Shown one piece after another: positions 54,559-62,626 of a DNA stretch of 64,000 nucleotides. Both the position numbers and the translations under genes were made by a program. The notes below the pieces were generated by a model. It did not search any database and was not told the origin of the DNA. It saw only the letters and a program-made list of their open reading frames with translations. The stretch is from NCBI RefSeq assembly GCF_024054565.1, contig NZ_JAMXLR010000091.1, forward strand, positions 62,001 through 126,000, read 5' to 3'. The DNA comes from Aeoliella straminimaris (GTDB lineage: Bacteria; Planctomycetota; Planctomycetia; Pirellulales; Lacipirellulaceae). Within the stretch, counting starts at the first letter, position 1; every line of letters begins with the position of its first letter.

Positions 54559-54611
54559 GTTGGCGCGGCAAGTTGCGCCGAATTGGTGCGGGTAACTGAG
54601 TTGGCGCGGCA
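54559..54611. repeat. 12-bp direct repeat upstream of the protein kinase gene
   Basis: GTTGGCGCGGCA occurs at 54559-54570 and again at 54600-54611, 41 bp apart (about four helical turns), with GTTGCGCC between. The repeats lie in the 148-bp gap before the kinase gene and could bind a regulator. Confidence 0.4.
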
Positions 54612-54669
54612 GGGATTCCCGCATTACACTATGGCACGGGGCTCTCACCGCTTTTCTTTCTGTGCGCCA

Positions 54670-56076
54670 ATGTCTCACTCCACCAAATCTGTTTTGCTCG
54701 AAACGGCCCAAGCCAGCGGTTTGGTCACCACCGAGCAATTGCATTTGGCCTTGGTATCGGCGTGCGACGCTGGCGACGAGAATACGGTTTCCGTCAGTGA
54801 AGTATCCGACGACGCGATCGGCCGGCGATTGGTGGAGCTCGAGTTTCTTAATCCCTGGCAGGTTGAGCAACTCAAACTGGGCCGCAGCAAGTTCTCGTTG
54901 GGCCCGTATCGCATTCTCGATGCCCTTGGTCGCGGTGGCATGGGGCATGTTTTCAAGGCCGAGCACGAAATACTTGGGCGCATCGAGGCCGTGAAGGTCT
55001 TGCCGCGCAATAAGACTACCGCCGACACGATCGAGAAGTTTCGGCACGAGATCCGCATTCAAGCTCAACTCGATCATCCCAACCTGGTGCGAGTTCATTT
55101 CGCCGACCGCGAAGGCGAGATCTACTACTTTGTTACCGAGTTCGTGCCCGGTACCGATTTGCGTAAACTGATTCGCCGGCTGGGGCCGGTCAGCTATCAG
55201 GCGGCGGCCCTGGTCATGCAGCAAGCGGCCGAAGGACTTGAGCATGCTCACCGCCGCGGGCTGGTGCATCGCGACATCAAGCCGGGCAACCTGTTGGTCA
55301 CCCCCGAGGCGGTGGTCAAAGTGATTGACCTGGGGCTGGCTTGGTACCTGGAGGCCGACATCCACGCCGCCAAGCACGGCGACCGGCTGAAGATCGTTGG
55401 CACGGCCGATTACCTGGCGCCCGAGACCATTCGCGACCCCGGCTGCATCGTTCCGGTGAGTGACATCTACTCGATGGGATGCACGTTGTACTACGCCGTG
55501 ACGGGCAAGGTGCCGTATCCGGGGGGCAATCCGGCCGAGAAAATGCAGCGGCACCTTAACGAGCAGGCTCTGTCGCCCGAACAACTGCAGCCCAACCTGC
55601 CACCAGCGTTCGTGCAACTTGTGGCAGAGATGATGTCCAAAAATCCCAAGCAACGTCCTCCATCCGCCGCCGCGGTGGCCAAACGCCTGCAGGCCTTTGC
55701 CACGGAGGAGGCGATTGCCGAAATCGCTCAGGCGGTGCGAACCATACAGCTCGAACCGCGCGAGCCACGCAACGACCGGAACGCCGGGCAGAGCCCGCAT
55801 CTGCAGGACACGCTGACGTTCGAAGACGATCCCCTGGGCGAGCTCGATGGCGAAGGTCGCAGCAGTTCGCAAGGCACCTCGCCGATTCACGCGCCCACCG
55901 ACGAAACAACCCCGCAACAGACGCCCGCCTACATTCCCGTCTCCCCTGCCCCGATGGATGCAGAAGCCGAAGAGGTCAACTCGGGCTTGAACCGCCTGGT
56001 GATGGCCAGCATTGGTCTTGCCGGTGCCGCGATGCTGGCCGCCGTGGGGGTGCTGATCTGGGAATGGTGGGGCTAG
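54670..56076 (+). CDS. Ser/Thr protein kinase with C-terminal membrane anchor
   Basis: ATG 54670 is used (ATG 54631 is also in frame, neither has a good ribosome-binding site). The 468-aa protein has a 75-residue N-terminal helical module (LLETAQASGLVTTEQLHLAL ... LEFLNPWQVEQLKLGRSKF) found ahead of kinases in planctomycetes. The Hanks-type kinase follows: glycine loop GRGGMGHV, Lys K109 in AVKVLP, HRDIKPGNLLV (H200-D202), DLGLA at D220 in place of DFG, and APE. An acidic and Pro/Thr-rich linker leads to a membrane helix at the end (LVMASIGLAGAAMLAAVGVL). No PASTA or sensor domain lies outside. It phosphorylates unknown Ser/Thr targets. Confidence 0.9.
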   Translation: MSHSTKSVLLETAQASGLVTTEQLHLALVSACDAGDENTVSVSEVSDDAIGRRLVELEFLNPWQVEQLKLGRSKFSLGPYRILDALGRGGMGHVFKAEHEILGRIEAVKVLPRNKTTADTIEKFRHEIRIQAQLDHPNLVRVHFADREGEIYYFVTEFVPGTDLRKLIRRLGPVSYQAAALVMQQAAEGLEHAHRRGLVHRDIKPGNLLVTPEAVVKVIDLGLAWYLEADIHAAKHGDRLKIVGTADYLAPETIRDPGCIVPVSDIYSMGCTLYYAVTGKVPYPGGNPAEKMQRHLNEQALSPEQLQPNLPPAFVQLVAEMMSKNPKQRPPSAAAVAKRLQAFATEEAIAEIAQAVRTIQLEPREPRNDRNAGQSPHLQDTLTFEDDPLGELDGEGRSSSQGTSPIHAPTDETTPQQTPAYIPVSPAPMDAEAEEVNSGLNRLVMASIGLAGAAMLAAVGVLIWEWWG

Positions 56077-56104
56077 GGCACCACTTCATCAAAGTCAGGT
56101 CCCC

Positions 56105-58837
56105 ATGCGAAATGCTCTCCGCTACGCCTTGTCGGCGACCGCCATCGTCCTGCTACTCTCCCACCCCAGCGCTAGTGGTGCCGACTTCATCTGGATCGAG
56201 GGCGAAGATGCCACTCGGCAGCAGGCCACTCAACATGGGTGGTACGACAGCGTGAAGAAAGAGACGCTGTCCGGCGGCGAATGGCTCTCGCATTTCGACG
56301 AAGGCCGCGAAGGAACCGCCGAGTTCGATTTCCAGGTCGATCAGGCTGGCGAATACACCTTTTGGCTACGAGCCAATCCGGTGCAGGCCAAGCTGTCGTG
56401 TCGACTCGATGATGAGTCTGCCTGGCAGCAGGTCGACTTCGGTGGCGACCTGCGCGGCCAGATTAACATCGCCAGCGACGACAAGCCCGATCTACGATTC
56501 ATCGCCTGGGTGAAGGTTGGCAAGTTCGATCTCACGGCCGGTCAGCACAAGCTCGCGTTCCGCATGCACAGCGGCCCGCAGCATCATGGTGGGATCGATT
56601 GCCTGGTGCTGGCGCGAGGGGCGTTCGTTCCTAGTGGCACCACCAAGCCCGCGGACAACAGCCAGCCGGCAAAGCCCGATGAGTGGTTTCCGGTGATCAT
56701 GGACATCGATCCGCTCTCGCCCCAATCGGTAATCGACATCAGTCACCTGGTCGAAGCGCCCGCTGGCCAGCATGGATTTCTGAAGCGTCAGGGCGACACA
56801 CTACGGTTCGAGAACGCCAGCCAGTCCACCAAGTTCTGGGGCGTTGGCTCCCCACCGCAGGGGCACACGCCCGGGGAAATGCAGCTGGCCGCCCGCTGGT
56901 TCCGCAAGCATGGCATCAACATGGTTCGGCAGCATACGATGATCGGCGCCGTGGGACTGCTGAACGAACAGGGGCAGTTCGACCGCCAGCGGCTCGAACA
57001 GTACGACCGCTGGTTTGCTGCGCTCAAAGAGCAAGGCATCTACTCCACTTGGTCGGTGGTCTACCCGCACCATGGTGCGTTTCTGAGGCCGCAGGACCTC
57101 GATGCCGACCTGTTCGCCGAACTCGACGCCGAAGACTCCGCCCGCAATGGTCGCCAACGGCCGATCGTCGCGAACGACTACATCAACCTTGACCGCCGCA
57201 TCCAGGACGCGGCGTGGCGATACTTCGATGCGCTGCTAAACCATGTGAATCCCCATACAGGCTTAGCATACAAGGACGATCCAGCGCTGGCCGTGCTCGA
57301 AGTGCAGAACGAGAGCAACGTGTTCTTTTTTACGCTCAACACCCTGCTCGACAATAGCAAGGTGCCACAGCTTTCGCAGGATATGCGGCGACGGTTCTAC
57401 GAATTTGCCGAGGCCAAGTACGGCACCCAGCAGGCAGCGGAGCGAGCGTGGGGACGCAGCATGCCGGGCGACCGCTGGAAGCAGGGCGAACTGGCCCTGA
57501 TGGGCGCCCACCATTGGGGAGCCGACGGACCACTGTACGAGTACAAAGGCCAGGATCGCCGCTGCGGCGACTACATCGAGTTTTTGACTTCGGTACAACG
57601 TGAGTACTTCGAGCGCCGCATCCAACAGATGCGCGATGCCGGTTTCCAGGGCGTCGCGGTGACCACCGCGTGGAAGTCGGGTGGGCCGGCCGCCAGCCTG
57701 GCCAACTTGTACTGCGACACCGCGGGCGACAGCATCGATCGTCACAACTACTTCGGCGGTGGCGATGGTGGCCATCGCATCGTCGAGGGCCAGGTAAACA
57801 CCGACACGCATCTCGACCAACCGGGCCGCGGCCTGTTGGCGGTGGGCATGTTCCAGGTGGACGATCGCCCGTTTTCTTACAGCGAGTGGTCGCAGATGCC
57901 GCCCAATCCTTGGAAGGCGGAGGCCGCGCCGCTCATCGCGTTCTACGGCATGGGCCTGCAAGGTTGGGATGCCAGCTACCACTTCAATATGGGCGACCGC
58001 CGCATCGGCGATGGCTGGCCGGGGCAAAGCAAGTACACGACCCACACGCCACACTACATGGCCCAGTTTCCGGCTCTCGCGTTTGCCGTGCACAACGGCC
58101 ATCTCGACGAAGGAGAGACCATCGCCATGCGGAGCGTCGCGTTGGACGAGCTCTACACCGGACGCGACCTGCTGGGCCAATCGCTCTCGGGCGGCGGTCA
58201 TGACACCAAGCAGCTGTTAGGGCGTGGAAGTACCCCGCCCGAGGCCCTGGCGGCCGGTCGCGTGACCATCGCCTTTGTTGATAAGTCGATTCCCATTGGG
58301 CCGGTGAATATTTCCCAACGAAAATCTCGCACCGGAGAGTTCCACTTATTCCACGACGCCGAAGCCAAAACCATCCGTTCCACCACCGGGCAGCTACTGT
58401 GGCGGTATGGCGACCGCATTGTTGAGGTCCGCTCGCCCAAGACGCAGGGCGTGATTGGTTTCGCTCAAGACAAGACGATTCGCCTGCCGGATGTGGCCGT
58501 TAGGACCAGCACGCCATTCGTGTCGCTGTTGTTCACGCCGCTCGACAACCAGCCCCTCCGGCAGTCGAAACGCATTTTGATTACCGCCATGGCCCGCGAC
58601 AAACAGACGGGCAGCGAGTTCAACGAAGATTGGTCGCAACTGCTGGTCGAAGGCCGGCCACCCTTGTTAATGGAGCCCGTGCAATCACTCGTGCGGCTGG
58701 ACGGCGAGGCTCCGAAGAGCGTCACTCCGCTCGATTTGTACGGCGTGCCAATGGACCAATCGGTAACCGTCAGCACAAACGGCACTTTTCAAATCGATGG
58801 GACCCATCGCACGTACTACTACGAGGTAGTGCGGTAG
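56105..58837 (+). CDS. secreted glycosidase-like protein (clan A TIM-barrel type)
   Basis: The 910-aa protein has a signal peptide (LRYALSATAIVLLLSHPSAS) and an N-terminal carbohydrate-binding-like beta domain (EAGEYTFWLRANP-type sequence and KLAFRMHSGPQHHGGIDCLV). The central catalytic-type domain reads SQSTKFWGVGSPPQGHTPGE, AARWFRKHGINMVRQHTM and VLEVQNESNVFFF, where the NE pair is the acid/base position of clan A hydrolases. A candidate nucleophile lies in DRPFSYSEWSQMP. It ends in beta-rich domains. The substrate is unknown; an arylsulfatase and oxidoreductases nearby suggest sulfated or modified glycans. Start ATG 56105, 28 bp after the kinase stop. Confidence 0.72.
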   Translation: MRNALRYALSATAIVLLLSHPSASGADFIWIEGEDATRQQATQHGWYDSVKKETLSGGEWLSHFDEGREGTAEFDFQVDQAGEYTFWLRANPVQAKLSCRLDDESAWQQVDFGGDLRGQINIASDDKPDLRFIAWVKVGKFDLTAGQHKLAFRMHSGPQHHGGIDCLVLARGAFVPSGTTKPADNSQPAKPDEWFPVIMDIDPLSPQSVIDISHLVEAPAGQHGFLKRQGDTLRFENASQSTKFWGVGSPPQGHTPGEMQLAARWFRKHGINMVRQHTMIGAVGLLNEQGQFDRQRLEQYDRWFAALKEQGIYSTWSVVYPHHGAFLRPQDLDADLFAELDAEDSARNGRQRPIVANDYINLDRRIQDAAWRYFDALLNHVNPHTGLAYKDDPALAVLEVQNESNVFFFTLNTLLDNSKVPQLSQDMRRRFYEFAEAKYGTQQAAERAWGRSMPGDRWKQGELALMGAHHWGADGPLYEYKGQDRRCGDYIEFLTSVQREYFERRIQQMRDAGFQGVAVTTAWKSGGPAASLANLYCDTAGDSIDRHNYFGGGDGGHRIVEGQVNTDTHLDQPGRGLLAVGMFQVDDRPFSYSEWSQMPPNPWKAEAAPLIAFYGMGLQGWDASYHFNMGDRRIGDGWPGQSKYTTHTPHYMAQFPALAFAVHNGHLDEGETIAMRSVALDELYTGRDLLGQSLSGGGHDTKQLLGRGSTPPEALAAGRVTIAFVDKSIPIGPVNISQRKSRTGEFHLFHDAEAKTIRSTTGQLLWRYGDRIVEVRSPKTQGVIGFAQDKTIRLPDVAVRTSTPFVSLLFTPLDNQPLRQSKRILITAMARDKQTGSEFNEDWSQLLVEGRPPLLMEPVQSLVRLDGEAPKSVTPLDLYGVPMDQSVTVSTNGTFQIDGTHRTYYYEVVR

Positions 58838-58855
58838 GTCATCCTTGGCCTCCCA

Positions 58856-60349
58856 TCAATTGGATTCGGCGGCGGCTTTGCCCTTGTTCCGTTCCGCCTG
58901 GAGCAAGTCGGCCAATTTGGCCGCCACCATTTGATTCCCTTTGGCGACGTTCTCCGTCTCGTTGATGTCGCTCTCCAGATTGTAGAGCTGCGGGGCGCGG
59001 CCGCCGGTGCCTGGGATGTACTTCCAATTGCCTTGCAGGATGGCCAATTGGTCGCGGCTGCCCGAGTGTTCGATAGTGTAATCGCGGCCCGTTTTGCTCT
59101 CGCCGATTAGCACCTCCGAAAGATCCATGCTGTCGGGCGCGGCCCCTTCGGGCAGTTCGTACACATCGGCCAGCGGTGCGACCGACGCCACCAGGTCGAC
59201 CTGGCTGATCATCGCATCGGTGGTGCCGGGCTGCACGCGGGCGGGCCAGTGGACGATCCAGGGCACGCGCGTTCCCCCTTCGTAGCGGGAGTACTTGCCG
59301 CCGCGGTACGGGCCGGCGGGTTGGTGGTCGCCCAGTTTCTCGACGGCTTGGTCCTGGTAGCCGTCGTCCAGTACGGGACCATTATCGCTGGTAAACAGGA
59401 TAAGCGTATCGTCCAGTTTGCCAGCACGCTCGAGTTCATCGACAATCTGCCCCACGCACCAGTCGAACTCCACCATGGCGTCACCGCGGGCGCCATGCGG
59501 TGTCTTACCGACGAACTGCGGATTGGGCGCACGCGGTACGTGTATCTGATGCGCGGAATAGTACAGGAAGAACGGTTTGTCGGTCGAGTCGGCAATGAAC
59601 TTCCGCGCCTGCTGCGTGAGCACCTGGGCCATGGTCTCGTCGGTCCAGCGAGCCTGCTCGCCGCCGGTCATGAATCCGATGCGGCCGATGCCATTGACGA
59701 TCGAATTATTGTGCCCCACCGACCAATCCAATTTCAAACTGTCGCGGGCGGTGATGCCGGTAGGTTGCCCATCGGGATTCTTGCGGAACACGTCGACTGG
59801 GTCGGCCGGGTCGAGATTCACAATGCGATGCCCATCCACGTACACGCAGGGTACGCGATCGTTGGTGGTGGGGATGATGAACGAGCTGTCGAATCCGATT
59901 TCCAGCGGGCCCGGTTTGATCTCGCCCGACCAATCGGGCTTGGGTGGCGAGCCCAGCCCCAAGTGCCACTTGCCCACGATGCCGGTTCGATACCCGCCAT
60001 TCTTCAGCACCGATGCCAGCGTCGGTGTGCCAGGTTTGATCAAGGCCGTGGCGTTGGGTGGGGCGATGCCCGTGCCAGGCACGCGCCAGGCGTACTGGCC
60101 CGTCAGCAGGCTATAGCGGCTGGGCGTACAGGTGGCCGAGGTGCAATAGCCCGAAGTGAAACGAAGCCCCTGTTGGGCCAGCCGGTCGATGTTGGGCGTG
60201 GGAATCGATTTCGCCCCGTAGCAGCCAACGTCGCCAAAACCGACATCGTCGCCATAGATAAGCACGATGTTGGGAACCGCCTGGCAAGGTGCCACCAGCA
60301 GGGCCGTCATCAGCAGCCAACCACACATCCATCCGCCTGTTCGTCGCAT
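58856..60349 (-). CDS. secreted arylsulfatase
   Basis: ATG 60349 has GGGAGAG upstream and begins a signal peptide (TGGWMCGWLLMTALLVAPCQA); the longer frame from 60388 is not used. The 497-aa enzyme is a type I sulfatase: IVLIYGDDVGFGDVGCYG (metal Asp pair), C-T-P-S-R with the formylglycine Cys at residue 74 in CTPSRYSLLTGQ, GKWHLGLG, the YYSAHQIHVP His block and FTSDNGPVLDD. It needs an FGE to mature the Cys. Probable desulfation of a glycan or phenol sulfate. It is convergent with the glycosidase-like gene (18-bp gap) and divergent from the FAD-oxidoreductase gene with a 531-bp gap. Confidence 0.93.
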   Translation of the reverse strand: MRRTGGWMCGWLLMTALLVAPCQAVPNIVLIYGDDVGFGDVGCYGAKSIPTPNIDRLAQQGLRFTSGYCTSATCTPSRYSLLTGQYAWRVPGTGIAPPNATALIKPGTPTLASVLKNGGYRTGIVGKWHLGLGSPPKPDWSGEIKPGPLEIGFDSSFIIPTTNDRVPCVYVDGHRIVNLDPADPVDVFRKNPDGQPTGITARDSLKLDWSVGHNNSIVNGIGRIGFMTGGEQARWTDETMAQVLTQQARKFIADSTDKPFFLYYSAHQIHVPRAPNPQFVGKTPHGARGDAMVEFDWCVGQIVDELERAGKLDDTLILFTSDNGPVLDDGYQDQAVEKLGDHQPAGPYRGGKYSRYEGGTRVPWIVHWPARVQPGTTDAMISQVDLVASVAPLADVYELPEGAAPDSMDLSEVLIGESKTGRDYTIEHSGSRDQLAILQGNWKYIPGTGGRAPQLYNLESDINETENVAKGNQMVAAKLADLLQAERNKGKAAAESN

Positions 60350-60630
60350 CGAACTCTCCCAGATTACGTCAGATCCATAGGTGGTCATCTTCCCCCACCG
60401 CAGCCTAGTCTATCACGCCTGGCGGACGGCGGCCGCAGGTACCTGATGGTCGATGTAAGAAAATCGCCGTTGAATCCGCCCATCAGTTTGATCCAATAAT
60501 GACGCACCGTTGCGCACACAGCGAAGTGCGGCGGTTGGTGGTTCGGCGAACCGATGATGGTTCGGTTTTCGTCATCCCTCCGGCTGATTGGTTGTTCCAC
60601 ACGCTCGCAGAGTTTTGGTCCAACTGGCAG

Positions 60631-60677
60631 ACCATGTGGGGAACAACGGGGTGGGTTTTGGTACCATGGGGAACAAA
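60631..60677. repeat. pair of direct repeats in the sulfatase/FAD-oxidoreductase gap
   Basis: ACCATGTGGGGAACAA (60631-60646) recurs as ACCATGGGGAACAAA (60663-60677), differing by one deleted base, 32 bp apart (three helical turns). Together with the palindromes downstream they make this gap unusually repeat-rich. Possible regulator-binding sites. Confidence 0.4.
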
Positions 60678-60732
60678 CCAGGTCGGAAAATAAGGGGGTT
60701 TTTCAACGTGTGCGGGTCCAAAACCCTGGGCA

Positions 60733-60787
60733 TTTTGGGCCGACGAATCATTTACCCCCACCTTTGGGCCCAAAAGTCGGCCCAAAA
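60733..60787. promoter_or_regulatory. nested inverted repeats, candidate operator
   Basis: TTTTGGGCCGAC (60733-60744) is exactly repeated in inverse as GTCGGCCCAAAA (60776-60787). The loop between them holds a perfect 12-bp palindrome TTTGGGCCCAAA (60763-60774), sharing the TTTGGGCC core. The three GGGCC/GGCCC cores are spaced about 15-30 bp apart. They lie about 95-150 bp upstream of the FAD-oxidoreductase start. The shared core suggests several sites for one dimeric regulator, or a large RNA hairpin if transcribed. Confidence 0.5.
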
Positions 60788-60827
60788 CTTTCACAACCCG
60801 TGACCTTGGTTTGGGTATGTTGGAGGC

Positions 60828-60846
60828 GGATTGCCGTCGGCAATCC
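60828..60846 (+). promoter_or_regulatory. leader hairpin before the FAD-oxidoreductase gene
   Basis: GGATTGCC-GTC-GGCAATCC is a perfect 8-bp stem with a 3-nt loop, ending 34 nt before the GTG start and 20 nt before the TAGGAG ribosome-binding site (60865-60870). No T run follows, so it is not a terminator; a role in translation or mRNA stability is possible. Confidence 0.45.
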
Positions 60847-60880
60847 TGCAGCATCCAACCAACGTAGGAGCAACGTATTC

Positions 60881-62554
60881 GTGGCACGAAATATTTTTAC
60901 ACGTCTTTGTGCGATTGTGGCCACCCTCGGCATGTGGTCGGCCGGACCGGCCATGGCTGCGGAGTACGACCTGGTCGTCTACGGAGGTACCTCCAGCGGC
61001 GTGGTGGCCGCCGTGCAAGCCGCACGGATGGGCAAGTCGGTCGTGTTGGTCTGTCCCGAGAAGCACTTGGGCGGACTTTCTGCTAATGGGCTGGGCTTCA
61101 GCGATACCGGCAAGACGGGCGTCATCGGCGGACTGTCTCGCGAGTTCTACCATCGAGTTTGGCAGCACTACGATTCGCCGCAGGCCTGGACCTGGCAACC
61201 GCGCGAATCGTACGGCAATCGCGGCCAGGGCACCGTGGCCAGCGACGACCAACAGCAGACGATGTGGATCTTCGAGCCCCACGTGGCCGAAGAGGTGTTC
61301 GAAGAGTGGATCGCGGAGTACCAGATTCCCGTGCATCGCGATTGCTGGCTCGATCGCACCTCGGGCGTGGAGAAAGAGGGCGGCCGTATTAGCAAGATCA
61401 CGTGTCTCGACGGTCAGACGTTCGCCGGCAAAATGTTCATCGACGCCACGTACGAGGGCGACCTGATGGCCGCGGCCGGCGTCTCGTACCACGTGGGACG
61501 CGAAGCGAACGCGACCTATGGCGAGGAGCACAATGGTACCCAGTACGGTGTGTTTCATCACGATCACTTCTTCAAGGCCAAGATCGATCCCTACGTGGTG
61601 CCGGGCGACGCTTCGAGTGGATTGCTCCCCCGCATCAGCAACGATCCGCCCGGCGAGGTCGGCAAGGCCGACCATCGTGTGCAGGCTTACTGCTACCGCA
61701 TGTGCCTGACCAACAACCCTGAGAACCGGGTACCGTTCCCCAAACCAGCGGGATACGATCCGGCCGAGTACGAACTGCTGGCCCGCCTGCTCGAGGTGTC
61801 GCCTGGCGTGCCGGTTGTCACGCTGAACTTCGTGCCCAACCGCAAGACCGATTCGAACAATCATGGGCCGTTCAGCACCGACAACATTGGCATGAACTAC
61901 GACTACCCGGAGGCTTCCTACGAACGGCGGCGAGAGATACTCGCCGAGCATCGCAAATATCAACAGGGGCTGATGTACTTCCTGGCCAACGACCAGCGCG
62001 TGCCCGAGAAGTTGCGCCAGCGAATTTCGTCGTTTGGCCTGGCCAAAGACGAATTCGTGGAGAACGACAATTGGCCCTACCAGATCTATGTCCGTGAATC
62101 GCGTCGGATGACGAGCGACTACGTCATGACCGAAGCGGATTGCCTGGGCAAACGCACCACGCCCCATCCCGTAGGAATGGGGTCGTACACCATGGATTCG
62201 CACAACGTGCAGCGATACGTCACGGAGGAAGGATTTGTGCAGAATGAGGGCGACATTGGCGTACGAGTCCCGCGGCCGTACAGCGTGGCCTACGAGAGCC
62301 TGGTGCCCCGGCGGGACGAGTGCGAGAATCTGGTGGTGCCGGTCTGTGTTTCGTCGAGCCACATCGCCTACGGTTCGATTCGCATGGAACCCGTGTTCAT
62401 GATACTTGGCCAAAGCGCAGCGACCGCGGCCTCGATGGCCATCGATGCTGAAATTGCCGTGCAGCAGGTGCCATACGACGCCTTGTCCAAACGTCTGCAG
62501 GCCGATGGCCAGGTGCTGCACCAAGCTGGGGAAACGGACACCGAGAAGAAGTGA
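60881..62554 (+). CDS. secreted FAD-dependent oxidoreductase
   Basis: GTG 60881 is chosen: GGAG lies 10 nt upstream and a signal peptide begins there (FTRLCAIVATLGMWSAGPAM), while the longer frame from 60554 reads as non-coding. The 557-aa protein has the Rossmann FAD motif YDLVVYGGTSSGVVAAVQAA right after the signal, GKSVVLVCPEKHLGGLSANG, and a C-terminal FAD block (YGSIRMEPVFMILGQSAATA). It fits the FAD_oxidored family of planctomycetes and related phyla, thought to oxidise sugars or sugar derivatives. It is followed 72 bp later by a Tat-exported Gfo/Idh protein and probably works with it. Confidence 0.85.
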   Translation: MARNIFTRLCAIVATLGMWSAGPAMAAEYDLVVYGGTSSGVVAAVQAARMGKSVVLVCPEKHLGGLSANGLGFSDTGKTGVIGGLSREFYHRVWQHYDSPQAWTWQPRESYGNRGQGTVASDDQQQTMWIFEPHVAEEVFEEWIAEYQIPVHRDCWLDRTSGVEKEGGRISKITCLDGQTFAGKMFIDATYEGDLMAAAGVSYHVGREANATYGEEHNGTQYGVFHHDHFFKAKIDPYVVPGDASSGLLPRISNDPPGEVGKADHRVQAYCYRMCLTNNPENRVPFPKPAGYDPAEYELLARLLEVSPGVPVVTLNFVPNRKTDSNNHGPFSTDNIGMNYDYPEASYERRREILAEHRKYQQGLMYFLANDQRVPEKLRQRISSFGLAKDEFVENDNWPYQIYVRESRRMTSDYVMTEADCLGKRTTPHPVGMGSYTMDSHNVQRYVTEEGFVQNEGDIGVRVPRPYSVAYESLVPRRDECENLVVPVCVSSSHIAYGSIRMEPVFMILGQSAATAASMAIDAEIAVQQVPYDALSKRLQADGQVLHQAGETDTEKK

Positions 62555-62626
62555 CGTGGTAGCGCCGCCCCTGGTCGGGGCGGGCGCAGCAAACGGTTAT
62601 CACCGCACAATTTCAAAGAGGACGGA

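Noticed and set aside
54559..54577. sigma-54-like TTGGCGCGGCAAGTTGC
   Set aside because: GG-to-GC spacing is one base too long and the -24 box lacks CACG.
54346..55917. 523-codon minus-strand frame
   Set aside because: Antisense to the Ser/Thr kinase.
59249..60499. 416-codon plus-strand frame
   Set aside because: Antisense to the arylsulfatase.
60791..62524. 577-codon minus-strand frame
   Set aside because: Antisense to the FAD oxidoreductase; sequence is His/Val/Arg-rich without domains.
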